NCBI GenBank assembly: GCA_026770585.1
Contig: MU647039.1
Coordinates: 72,339 to 86,315, forward strand
DNA from: Baffinella frigidus
Lineage: Eukaryota; Cryptophyceae; Cryptomonadales; Baffinellaceae
DNA length: 13,977 nucleotides
Direction of reading: 5' to 3'
Of this stretch, positions 1 through 5,757 are shown one piece after another. The position numbers and the translations under genes were made by a program. The first letter of the stretch is position 1. Each line of letters opens with the position of its first letter. A model generated the notes under the pieces. That model saw only the letters and a program-made list of their open reading frames with translations, did not search any database and had not been told where the DNA came from.

Positions 1-479
1 CAGAATAAATGTCGATTGTAAACGTGTGTAGTAATTTTCAGATGAAAAGCAGCGACTTTACACAGGTCCGACCGCTCAGCGGGCGGAAACGTGATCATTT
101 GCCCACAAAACTTTTAAAGTCCGTTTTATTCTGTTCGCCTAGTTTGCCTCGTGTGGTCCACACGGGAATGCTAGAGGGACCTGTTCAATACCGAGATGTA
201 GCCCCGCTCGGAACACTTCGAGGAACCGTGCTTAACTTAATTATTGGATTCTTGCCCGAGAAACACGCCAAAAGTCAGCAATTTGTCACGTCCCTCCCCG
301 GATTTCTGGGGAGGGGCGTGCCCCGTAGCCTACCGAGTGGTTGTGTAGTCACTTTCATTGCCTTTGGATGTTTTTGTAGCACAGACACGAGGTTGGAATA
401 CCCTATCCTGGTACAATTGTGTACCATCCCACATGTAAATAGCATCCTTCAGCATTCTCGAGTGGCTGCCTTGATCCCT
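1..479. other. No supportable gene
   Basis: This stretch holds an open frame (9-587, + strand, 192 codons) with no recognisable domain, no repeat structure and no relation to the ankyrin family of the window. Its last third runs straight into the palindrome at 488-637, which argues that the openness is accidental. I see no RNA gene and no transposon end here. A spliced or lineage-specific gene cannot be excluded from sequence alone. Confidence 0.4.
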
Positions 480-487
480 GCTTCTTT

Positions 488-637
488 CCACCAACCCTCA
501 CGGCTTGGGCAAATCGACAATTTTCGGTTTGGGATCTCAAGGGAGTTGAAGTCGGAATCCGACTTCAACGGCTCCAGTTGCCCTTGAAATCGGGAAATCG
601 AAAATCGTCGATTTGCCCAAGCCGTGAGGGTTGGTGG
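488..637. repeat. 150-bp foldback element with 39-bp inverted arms
   Basis: Arms 488-526 and 599-637 (starting CCACCAACCCTCACGG) are complementary with one mismatch over 39 bases. The centre is a second palindrome, 545-569, with perfect 12-base arms around one base; between them the two sides are only partly paired. Both flanks carry a similar 8-mer (GCTTCTTT at 480-487, GCTTCTCT at 640-647), which could be a target-site duplication with one change but sits two bases off the right end. This is the architecture of a palindromic, non-coding transposon (MITE or foldback type). Confidence 0.6.
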
Positions 638-658
638 TTGCTTCTCTCGAGCATCGAG

Positions 659-971
659 TACCCACTCGGTGGACTACGAGGGTTTCACTGCGCCCAGAAT
701 CTGGGTGTAACGTGACCAAATCTGCATCAGAAGAGCCTTGAAGTTAATTTCATAGGCTAACGGCCTGAAAACGGGGTAGTTAGGCATACGGCATTGCCTA
801 GGACCTCCTACCGTAGGCCGAGGGATCCTAGGACCAAAAAGTCTCGGCCTACGGTAGGAGGTCCTAGGCAATGCCGTAGGCCTAACTACCTCATTTTCAG
901 GCCGTTACCCTATTAAATTGCCTCGGGGCAAGTTGAATTTTTGATGAAAGGTCCGTAGTCCACCGTGTGGC
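659..971. repeat. Short inverted repeat flanking MITE copy 1
   Basis: Around 664-680 the + strand reads ACTCGGTGGACTACGAG, and around 953-969 its approximate reverse complement appears (CCGTAGTCCACCGTGTGG). The 168-bp MITE lies between them, so it may have inserted into the loop of an older foldback. The match is short with several mismatches, so this is only a possible relationship. Confidence 0.3.
749..916. mobile_element. 168-bp palindromic MITE, copy 1
   Basis: Nearly the whole element is one inverted repeat: the left arm begins TTCATAGGCTAACGGCC and the right arm ends GGCCGTTACCCTATTAA, pairing through a CCTAGGACCTCCTACCG core to a short centre around 825-841. A second copy of exactly the same length lies at 7241-7408 and differs at about two positions. 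Flanks here are AT/AT and at the other copy GA/GA, consistent with a 2-bp target duplication. It has no coding capacity; open frames across it are by-products of the palindrome. Confidence 0.8.
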
Positions 972-983
972 AGGGGTTATTCG

Positions 984-1146
984 CGAATAACTTTCATCTC
1001 GGAAGATAACTGAATCACTTCTTTTTCAATAGGAGGTTGAATAGGAGAACTTAGTTAGGGCGCAGTAAATTTAATTAGGCCTCCTAATTAAATGAAAACG
1101 CTACTTAGGGAACTGATTCAGTTATGTTTCGAGATGAACTTATTCG
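984..1146. repeat. 163-bp foldback element
   Basis: Arms 984-1017 and 1113-1146 (CGAATAA...CATCTCG...ATAACTGAATCA) are imperfectly complementary over about 34 bases. Inside is a smaller hairpin at about 1068-1092 with 11-base arms (ATTTAATTAGG) and a 3-base loop. A 14-base palindrome TTATTCGCGAATAA straddles the left end at 978-991. No open frame of interest. I read it as another decayed non-autonomous transposon. Confidence 0.5.
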
Positions 1147-1218
1147 GTACGGGTGAAAACGTCTTGGTGTGCTACGGAACGGTGCTGTTGGCCGTGTACG
1201 TGTTGCTCAATGCTTAGC

Positions 1219-1437
1219 TCTAAACCCTAAACCCTAAACCCTAATACTTAAACCCTACACCCCAAACCCTGAACTCTACACCCTACACCCTAAATTTTAA
1301 ACCCCAAACCATAGACCCCAAAACCCAAAACCCAAAACCCAAAACCCAAACGCAGAGAGGCATCGGAGAAACCGTGGGGCAAGGTGCTGCGGATCCTCGC
1401 CTAAACCCAACCCCCCAAACCCTAAACCCGAACCCCC
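1219..1437 (-). repeat. Interstitial telomere-like array, CCCTAAA orientation
   Basis: Perfect CCCTAAA units at the start degrade into CCCTACA, CCCCAAA and CCCAAAA variants. The array is interrupted at 1348-1402 by copy A of the 55-bp repeat. The G-rich TTTAGGG strand is the minus strand. This is the Arabidopsis-type telomere unit known from plants and several algal lineages; here it is internal and mutated, so it is an interstitial relic rather than an active end. Confidence 0.8.
1348..1402 (+). repeat. 55-bp array-associated repeat, copy A
   Basis: Begins AAACGCAGAGAGGCATCGG and ends GCTGCGGATCCTCGCCT. It is embedded in CCCTAAA-type repeats on both sides. This is the most diverged of four equal-length copies. 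Confidence 0.7.
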
Positions 1438-1441
1438 AAAC

Positions 1442-1595
1442 TCATCCGGGAACATGATTATTTTAGAAGAAAACGGCCTATCAAACCGGGTTCTGGCCCT
1501 AATTAAAATTACTTAGGGCCCTAATTAATCCTTGTCCGCCTCCTATGAACAAATAGGGGTCCGTTTTCTTTTGAATTAAACATGTCCCCGGATGA
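1442..1595. mobile_element. 154-bp palindromic MITE with AAAC target duplication
   Basis: Arms starting TCATCCGGG at 1442 and ending CCCCGGATGA at 1595 are complementary over about 35 bases with several mismatches, with an AT-rich inner inverted repeat (TTAGGGCCCTAA). AAAC lies directly outside both ends (1438-1441 and 1596-1599). The array unit without the insertion is visible at 2151-2165 (AACCCCCAAACGCAGGG), which is what remains when this element and one AAAC are removed. Copy B of the 55-bp repeat starts at the right boundary. Confidence 0.7.
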
Positions 1596-1650
1596 AAACG
1601 CAGGGAGACAGCGGACAAGCCGCGGGTGAAGCTGCTCCGGATCCTCGCCT
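1596..1650 (+). repeat. 55-bp array-associated repeat, copy B
   Basis: AAACGCAGGGAGACAGCGG through GCTGCTCCGGATCCTCGCCT, followed by degenerate telomere-like AACCCAAAACCC. It is separated from its upstream array by the 154-bp MITE. Confidence 0.75.
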
Positions 1651-1726
1651 TAACCCAAAACCCTACAGGGGTATCTGGGCTACAAGAAACCAGAGCTTAA
1701 GAAAACAGACCGGATTCGTGCCCACC

Positions 1727-1801
1727 GTTTTCTTAAATTAGTACCAGAGGGTTGACCAAATCTTGCGTTCAGTCAACCCTCTGGTACTAATTTAAGAAAA
1801 C
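1727..1801. repeat. Perfect 30-bp hairpin
   Basis: Arms 1727-1756 (starting GTTTTCTTAAATTAGTACC) and 1772-1801 are exactly complementary over 30 bases with a 15-base loop. The lack of any arm mismatch suggests recent formation or correction between arms. Confidence 0.8.
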
Positions 1802-1834
1802 AGACACCGACCGATGTCGGAGCACCCGTGTTCT

Positions 1835-1939
1835 TATCCCTCAAGTGCCCATGCCGCCAAATTTGGCGGCCAAGAGGTCCTAGGCAGGTCGTAGGGCCCT
1901 ACGGTAGGGCGTATGCGCCTACTGGCCACTTAAGGGATA
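1835..1939 (+). mobile_element. Family B 105-bp MITE, copy 1 (with flanking TAs)
   Basis: Runs from TATCCCTCAAGTGCCCA to TGGCCACTTAAGGGATA. Counting both TAs it is 105 bp, as are the other four copies. It has a palindromic inner stem GCCGCCAAATTTGGCGGC, then CCTAGGCAGG and GGGCCCTACGGTAGGGCG. The TA at each end is the likely target duplication, as in Tc1/mariner-type and Stowaway-like MITEs. It is nested in the foldback 1666-1952. Confidence 0.8.
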
Positions 1940-1967
1940 GCCCAGATAACCCTAAACCCTAACCCCA

Positions 1968-2022
1968 AAACGCAGGGAGACAGCGGAGAAACCGCGTTTG
2001 GAGTTGCTGCGGATCCTCGCCT
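1968..2022 (+). repeat. 55-bp array-associated repeat, copy C
   Basis: AAACGCAGGGAGACAGCGG start and GCTGCGGATCCTCGCCT end, directly between CCCTAAA-type units. Confidence 0.75.
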
Positions 2023-2023
2023 G

Positions 2024-2158
2024 AACCCAAAACCCTAAACCCCAAACCCTAAACCTTACACCCTAAATCCTACACCCTACACCCTACACCCTACATCCTA
2101 CACCCCAAACCCCAAACCCCAAACCCCAAACCCCAAACCCCAAACCCCAACCCCCAAA
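2024..2158 (-). repeat. Degenerate telomere-like array (CCCTAAA to CCCCAAA)
   Basis: Starts with CCCTAAA-like units, drifts to CCCTACA, then becomes a homogeneous run of about eight ACCCCAA units up to copy D of the 55-bp repeat. Homogeneous variant units indicate local expansion after the variant arose. Confidence 0.75.
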
Positions 2159-2210
2159 CGCAGGGAAACAGCGGAGAAGCCGCGGGCGAAGCTGCTCCGG
2201 ATCCTCGGCG
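2156..2210 (+). repeat. 55-bp array-associated repeat, copy D
   Basis: AAACGCAGGGAAACAGCGG start and CTCCGGATCCTCGG end. It sits at the right edge of the array and is followed by unrelated sequence. With AACCCCCAAACGC at its left edge it shows the empty site for the 154-bp MITE. Confidence 0.75.
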
Positions 2211-2252
2211 AAGATGCGCTGCGGGCCACCTACGTCGGGTAGCGGTCTCGCA

Positions 2253-2357
2253 TACCCCTTCAGTGACCAACGGGCGAATAATCGCCCGTGGAAGTCCCTA
2301 GGCAGGTCCTGGGGCCCTACGGTAGGGCGTATGCGCCTACTGGTCACTTAAGGGATA
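2253..2357 (+). mobile_element. Family B 105-bp MITE, copy 2
   Basis: Left end TACCCCTTCAGTGACCA, right end TGGTCACTTAAGGGATA, length 105 including TAs. Its inner stem is CGGGCG/CGCCCG, a different sequence from the stem of copy 1 but equally complementary. The terminal arms also carry a paired change (GAC/GTC). Confidence 0.8.
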
Positions 2358-2410
2358 CAGGGTCACGTGACCTCTACTCGACGTAGTAGAAGACGCGAGG
2401 GTCAGCGGTC

Positions 2411-2617
2411 TCTCATAAGGCGGCGCACCCCCCTAGGACTCTACAGTAGGCGTTAGGCGTTATTTAGACTCACGTAGGGTAGAGGGGAACTCCGATGTAG
2501 AGGGGAATTCCGATATCCCAGAGTTAGACCCAGGTTAGAGGTCACTCATCAGGAGGCGCACCCCCCTAGGACCCTACAGTAGGCGTACCCCCCTAGGACC
2601 CTACAGTAGGCTAGGCG
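2411..2617. repeat. Diverged family A left-end fragments and 18-bp tandem repeat
   Basis: Two degraded left halves of family A (CTCATAAGGCGGCGCACCC near 2412 and CTCATCAGGAGGCGCACCC near 2544) each run into the core CCCCCCTAGGACCCTACAG. A further core copy follows at about 2586-2610. Between them, 2479-2496 and 2497-2514 are an 18-bp tandem duplication (GTAGAGGGGAAYTCCGAT) with one difference. No coding sequence. Confidence 0.55.
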
Positions 2618-2619
2618 TA

Positions 2620-2751
2620 CAGGGGTACCTCGCTCATAAGAAGCGGGGATTCTGAAAACGCTCGGTACCCGATGCTTAAATTTAAGAAATAAAACCCCTC
2701 AAAAACGCTTAGTTCTTATCAGAACCAGTTCTTATGAGCGAGGTACCCCTG
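2620..2751. mobile_element. Family A palindromic MITE, element 1
   Basis: Ends CAGGGGTACCTCGCTC and GAGCGAGGTACCCCTG are perfect inverted repeats inside TA on both sides (2618-2619, 2752-2753). The 132-bp interior is unusual for the family: it lacks the CCTAGG core and has an AT-rich centre with GCTTAAATTTAAG. More CCTAGGACCCTACAG core copies flank it (2755-2802), so it landed within older family A debris. Confidence 0.8.
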
Positions 2752-2855
2752 TACCCTCCTAGGACCCTACAGAAGGCGTACCCCCCTAGGACCCTACAGT
2801 AGGCGTAATTGTTTAGTAGAGTAGGCGTTATTCTTTAGTAGAGGTATTTTCAGTT

Positions 2856-2897
2856 GAGGCTGTTTCCGAAACAGCCTCTCGGGTGGAAACACACCCG
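2856..2897. repeat. Two adjacent hairpins
   Basis: 2856-2878 is a perfect 23-base palindrome with one unpaired base (GAGGCTGTTTC, C, then complement). 2880-2897 is a stem CGGGTG/CACCCG with a 6-base loop. They stand directly before the 36-bp repeat and the retroposon. Function unknown; they could be an eroded transposon end. Confidence 0.55.
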
Positions 2898-2933
2898 ACA
2901 TTCTTTTTAACTTGATGGTCAAATGTTCATTAA
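2898..2933 (+). repeat. 36-bp repeat, copy 1
   Basis: ACATTCTTTTTAACTTGATG and the following 16 bases recur exactly at 5467-5502. Here the repeat abuts the 5' end of the full-length retroposon; at the other site it lies between the divergent ankyrin genes. It may be a fragment of a longer dispersed repeat. Confidence 0.7.
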
Positions 2934-3147
2934 TGGCTGACTTGGGTTCGGTGTGTGCGCGAGCGTGCTTCCACTTGGGACTCTTCAAACACCCCAAGAG
3001 AGCCACCCTGTACCCCCTCTTCACGAGCCTTTGCACTGGAAAGCGAAACGCGATCCGAAGGCAAAAATGCTTTCTCTGCAGATCCCTTCTACGGAACGGC
3101 GTGTCGTTGGCATATGTTGGGAGCATTTAAAACCTAAAGGACCTAAA
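2931..3147 (+). mobile_element. SINE-like retroposon, full-length copy (+)
   Basis: About 217 bp, from TAATGGCTGACTTGGG to AACCTAAAGGACCTAAA. It is matched over its whole length by the reverse-strand copy at 11047-11264 with about six differences by eye. The 3' end is a short tandem tail (CCTAAAGGA). Five other copies keep only the 3' end, the pattern left by target-primed reverse transcription. A weak Pol III A-box-like (TGGCTGACTTGG, 2934) and B-box-like (CTTCAAACACC, 2983) pair lies 5', which would suit a tRNA-derived SINE, but this is inference. Open frames of 60-110 codons across it are not genes. Confidence 0.7.
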
Positions 3148-3173
3148 GGACCCTATCGGCACATAAGGCATAG

Positions 3174-3226
3174 CCGTGCGGCGGTCCTAGGGGGGGGCGC
3201 GGCTCCGCATGAGCGAGACACCCCTG
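3174..3226. mobile_element. Family A right half only
   Basis: The core GGTCCTAGGGGGGGGCGCGG runs into an end GAGCGAGACACCCCTG followed by TA. No left half precedes it; instead the tail of the retroposon at 2931-3147 ends about 25 bases upstream. It lies almost end to end with element 2, separated by TAGTA. Confidence 0.65.
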
Positions 3227-3231
3227 TAGTA

Positions 3232-3348
3232 CAGGGGTACCTCGCTCATAAGAAACCGCTTTCTCCTAGGACCCTGCCGTAGGACTATGCCTAGGGCCCT
3301 ACGGTGGTCCTGGGGGGGGGTCAGTTTCTTGTGAGCGAGGTACGCCTG
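3232..3348. mobile_element. Family A palindromic MITE, element 2
   Basis: 117 bp with ends CAGGGGTACCTCGCTC and GAGCGAGGTACGCCTG inside TA/TA. The core shows the standard order CCTAGGACCCTGCCGTAGG, then CCTAGGGCCCTACGG, GGTCCTGG and a G-run. Confidence 0.8.
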
Positions 3349-3426
3349 TAGTAAGAGAAAAGAGCGGGCTGTCCGCTTGAGAACCAGTGTGGCATGTTTT
3401 ACAGCTGTACCATTTCAATGAAGCAA

Positions 3427-3443
3427 CTCTCTCTCTCTCTCTC
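3427..3443 (+). repeat. CT microsatellite
   Basis: An uninterrupted CT run of 17 bases just before family A element 3. Confidence 0.9.
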
Positions 3444-3458
3444 ATTTCGCCACCGCTA

Positions 3459-3576
3459 CAGGCATACCTCGCTCATAAGAAACCGCCACCCCCTATAACC
3501 CTACAGTAGTCCTGTGCCTTAGGCCCTATGGTGGTCCTGGGGGGGGGGGCGCTTTCTCATGAGCGAGGTACCCCTA
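3459..3576. mobile_element. Family A palindromic MITE, element 3
   Basis: 118 bp, left end CAGGCATACCTCGCTC (changed at the GGGG), right end GAGCGAGGTACCCCTA, TA on both sides. The core contains a 10-base G-run at about 3540-3549. Confidence 0.75.
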
Positions 3577-3718
3577 TAGGAGAGCGACAGCGACATGCTC
3601 GCTCTCTGCCCAAGAGTGGTGGGAAGCGATGCAGTCCACTGCGAGAGAGCTTTATTACTACCAACGCGACCGCCACGTACGCACCCCCACAGAAGCTGTG
3701 TCTGAGTACAGGGGTGCC

Positions 3719-3835
3719 TCGCTCATAAGAAACGCCCACCCACCTAGGACCACCGTAAGGCCCTACGCATAGGACTAATATAGGGTCCTAGGAAGGGGCG
3801 GTTTCTTATGAGCGAGGTACCCGTGTAGGGACTAC
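3719..3835. mobile_element. Family A palindromic MITE, element 4
   Basis: 117 bp, ends CAGGGGTGCCTCGCTC and GAGCGAGGTACCCGTG inside TA/TA. The core reads CCTAGGACCACCGTAAGG then GGTCCTAGGAAGGGGCGG. The 142-bp spacer from element 3 has no gene. Confidence 0.8.
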
Positions 3836-4004
3836 AGGGTTGTCTCGAATGCAAACCCCGCGCCCTCCTAGGGACCTACACTAGCAGGTCCCTAAGACCC
3901 TACGGTAGTCCGTAGGGTACTGGCGAGTAAGAAAACGCTCTGCTCGACCGAGGAGCACTTCCTGGTGATGCTCCTCCGTATCTCGCCTGAACGACCTCAA
4001 ACCC

Positions 4005-4109
4005 TATCCCTTAAGTGCCCAGGTAGTCAAATTTGACGGTCAAGAGGTCCTAGGCAGGTCCTAGGGCCCTACGGTAGGGCGTATGCGCCTACTGGGCACT
4101 TGAGGGATA
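4005..4109 (+). mobile_element. Family B 105-bp MITE, copy 3
   Basis: Ends TATCCCTTAAGTGCCCA and TGGGCACTTGAGGGATA with perfectly paired GCC/GGC in the arms. The inner stem is decayed (GTAGTC against GACGGT). TA flanks as in the other copies. Confidence 0.8.
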
Positions 4110-4627
4110 GTCAACCTTCACGGTTCTAATTTAAGAACACAACGGCCGGCCGACCCTCTAGCAAGGGTATTGTTAGGCGAGGTAGCCATGTAATTCAAAC
4201 GTGGCCCCCATGCATTCCTCCCACACGCAGGCTAGGATCTAGCAGAACCGAGCGAGAGATCGTGCGCACTCTACACCTTGTGCAGGAAGGGAGGCAGAGG
4301 CCCGAGCGCCCCCGTGCGAGATTCCTAGGGGGCGGGCACGCGCTAGAACTGAGACCTCCCTGGGGTCTCGCACTCGCTGGAATTGAGACCTCGGCCCGAG
4401 AGGCGGGCGCACGCCCGATGTGTGACCCCGCTTGGGAGGAGAGAGGCCGCGCCGGCCAAGGCCCACACACAAGCGAGAGAGAACTTACCTTCATTAGTCA
4501 ACCACCGAGGCTCGTCACCTGTCCAACCGAGGCTCACACGATGGCGGTGGTCACGAGTGCGCCACGGTGTCGCAAGTCTCGTGTCGGTGCACGCGCTCGA
4601 GCGGAGACCCTTGGCTGACGGTGAGAA
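4110..4627. other. GC-rich stretch without a recognisable gene
   Basis: Several overlapping open frames exist on both strands, as expected from the high GC content; none has a domain, and the long minus-strand frame crosses the 3' flank of the ankyrin gene and a retroposon end. ACCGAGGCTCGTCACCTG near 4504 resembles CCGAGGCTCGTAACCTGG near 7973, so part of it is a dispersed repeat. Nothing else supported. Confidence 0.4.
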
Positions 4628-4696
4628 GCAGATCCTTTCTACGGAAGGGCGTGACGTTGGCATATGCTGGGAGAAATTAAAACCTGAAGGACCTAA
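4628..4696 (+). mobile_element. SINE-like retroposon, 5'-truncated copy
   Basis: Only the last ~70 bases of the family: GCAGATCCTTTCTACGGAAG, GTTGGCATATGCTGGGAG and the tail AACCTGAAGGACCTAA. It lies downstream of the minus-strand ankyrin gene, about 230 bases past its module stop. Confidence 0.7.
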
Positions 4697-4875
4697 CGCC
4701 TTTGACCACGGCATGCTTGCCCCTCTGCCCACGAGTGGAGGGTAGCCTTCGCCCGCGGCGTTGCAGACCGCCGTCTCCGTGTAGTTGCTCCAGGTCGACC
4801 CGTCCAGCGCAGCTCCAATGAAGGGAAGAGGTCGCCTGGAGAGGGGAACGACGGCCCCGTGGCACCGCTGTGCTG

Positions 4876-4925
4876 CTGCACAGCGTTCTCGTGGCTGCAA
4901 CCAGAGCTGCGCGCCGCAACCTTCA
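4876..4925 (-). other. Conserved 3' flank of ankyrin family (gene 1)
   Basis: On the minus strand the stop TGA at 4923-4925 is followed by AGGTTGCGGCG and TGGTTGCAGCCACG, sequence also found after the stop of the member at 11632-12021 and, for its first bases, after the stop of the 5758-6730 gene. It marks the duplicated unit as extending into the 3' untranslated region. Confidence 0.6.
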
Positions 4926-5373
4926 CACTTGCTCCAGGACCATCCGCACCACCCCCGGTTCAAGCTCTTGCACCCATGACCCTGCCCCCAGCCGCTCCTG
5001 TTGCACCATGGAAAACGCCACGCACTTTTCCCTGCGCCGTTCCGGCCTTGCGCAGTGCCACGTTGAGCGTCGCCGCGATCCGAAGGTGCCCCCTAGCGTT
5101 CGCCAGGTCTTCCGGGGTCCTTCCGTTCTTGTCCTTTGCCTTCACGTCCGCACCGTGCTTAAGGAGGAGCTCGACTACTGCCCCGCGGCCATCGCGTGCA
5201 GCCCAGTGCAGCGGACCCCCCCGAGAGTTGGTATCTGCCCCCAATCCGTCTCGGTCTTCGATGTCTGCCCCCTCCGAGAGGAACTGCCGCACCTCGATTA
5301 GGTCCGAACGCCAAATCGCGGCCCACAGCGCGATCTGCATCTCGCGCTCCGCTGCGTTCATCATGCCGGGCAT
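4923..5373 (-). pseudogene. Ankyrin-repeat protein, C-terminal module out of frame
   Basis: Continuous frame from ATG at 5373 to a stop at 4960 (137 residues), without introns. Residues ~14-47 form a first ANK-like unit (LWAAIWRSDLIEVRQFLSEG), ~52-85 a second with GPLHWAARDGRGAVVELLLK, followed by GRTPEDLA. ANK units normally serve as protein-binding scaffolds; the partner is unknown. After residue ~116 the family module (CVAFSM, RLGAGSWV, MVLEQV) is present but in another frame, ending at the TGA at 4923-4925. Against the 5758 gene there is a net excess of 13 bases upstream of the module, so an indel shifted the frame. It may be a pseudogene, a functional protein with a new tail, or an assembly error. 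It is divergent to the next gene, 384 bp away. Confidence 0.7.
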
Positions 5374-5757
5374 CTTGTGTGAGGAGACGCGAAGAGAACG
5401 AGAAGAGACTTTGTGACCAGCAATATTGACTTTCTGACCAGAAATATTTGACTATCAAATGTGACCACATTCTTTTTAACTTGATGGTCAAATGTTCATT
5501 AAAGTCTCCAAAGAAGGTTTCGGGTCATTTCTGGTCCGCTCCTGTACCGGAGGCGACGCTGCTGCTGTCTCTCGCCGCTCTCTAGGAGGCGACTCGCTTC
5601 TCGGTCGCAAATCGCTTCGAGGCGAGCTGCTGCTCTCGTTCGCGGGCCCGCTTTGGGAGTGTGCGTCGAGAGTGCTCTCTTTATCGGTCGCAACTCGCTA
5701 GAGGCGACTCTCGATCGCATATCTCTCGGCGTCGCTGCCCTGAATTTAGTGACATAG
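5374..5757. promoter_or_regulatory. Divergent intergenic region between two ankyrin genes
   Basis: 384 bp separate the two start codons, so any promoters and 5' untranslated regions for both genes lie here. It contains the second 36-bp repeat (5467-5502) and a direct repeat TCGGTCGCAA...GAGGCGA at 5601-5624 and 5684-5706, with further GAGGCGACTC boxes at 5586 and 5702. The right half is rich in TCGC/GCGA. No TATA box is obvious. A regulatory role is inferred from position only. Confidence 0.4.
5467..5502 (+). repeat. 36-bp repeat, copy 2
   Basis: Identical to 2898-2933. Flanks differ completely from the first copy, so the shared block ends sharply on both sides. Confidence 0.7.

Larger units (their letters stand above)
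1666..1952. mobile_element. Large composite foldback containing two nested palindromes
   Basis: Outer arms 1668-1682 (GGGGTATCTGGGCTA) and 1938-1952 match 14 of 15 bases as an inverted repeat. The left end, TACAGGGGTAT...CAAGAAACC, resembles a diverged family A end. Inside lie the perfect hairpin 1727-1801 and a family B element whose TA-to-TA insertion splits the right part. A 13-base direct repeat TAAGAAAACAGAC occurs near 1698 and 1793. Confidence 0.45.

Noticed and set aside
9-587. 192-codon open frame at the left edge as a protein gene
   Set aside because: No domain, motif or repeat is visible, and it runs into a long palindrome. Length alone is weak support in this composition.
674-871. 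Peptides repeated at 674-871 and 7169-7363 (MPRTSYRRPRLFGP...)
   Set aside because: They are translations of the two 168-bp palindromes and end at element borders.
2084-2347. Gly-Phe/Val-rich frames (GFGVWGLGF type) as structural proteins
   Set aside because: They come from telomere-like 7-base repeats read in all frames; the frames have no start context or extension.
2953-3282. Recurrent short peptides (STERRVVGICWE-type) as a protein family
   Set aside because: They recur because they are translations of the same non-coding retroposon in several frames and on both strands.
2400-3850. CRISPR array suggested by regularly recurring CCTAGGACC and palindromic repeats
   Set aside because: Units are transposon copies of 105-136 bp with TA target duplications, irregular spacing and no constant spacers; the context is eukaryotic.
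4343-4963. 206-codon minus-strand frame downstream of the ankyrin gene
   Set aside because: It spans the conserved 3' flank of the ankyrin gene, a truncated retroposon and GC-rich spacer. These are unrelated pieces, so the frame is composite. The segment around 4745-4830 looks somewhat protein-like but has no support.
4859-5416. 185-codon plus-strand frame opposite the ankyrin gene
   Set aside because: It is the antisense shadow of the ANK-coding strand, whose repeats are clearly recognisable on the minus strand.
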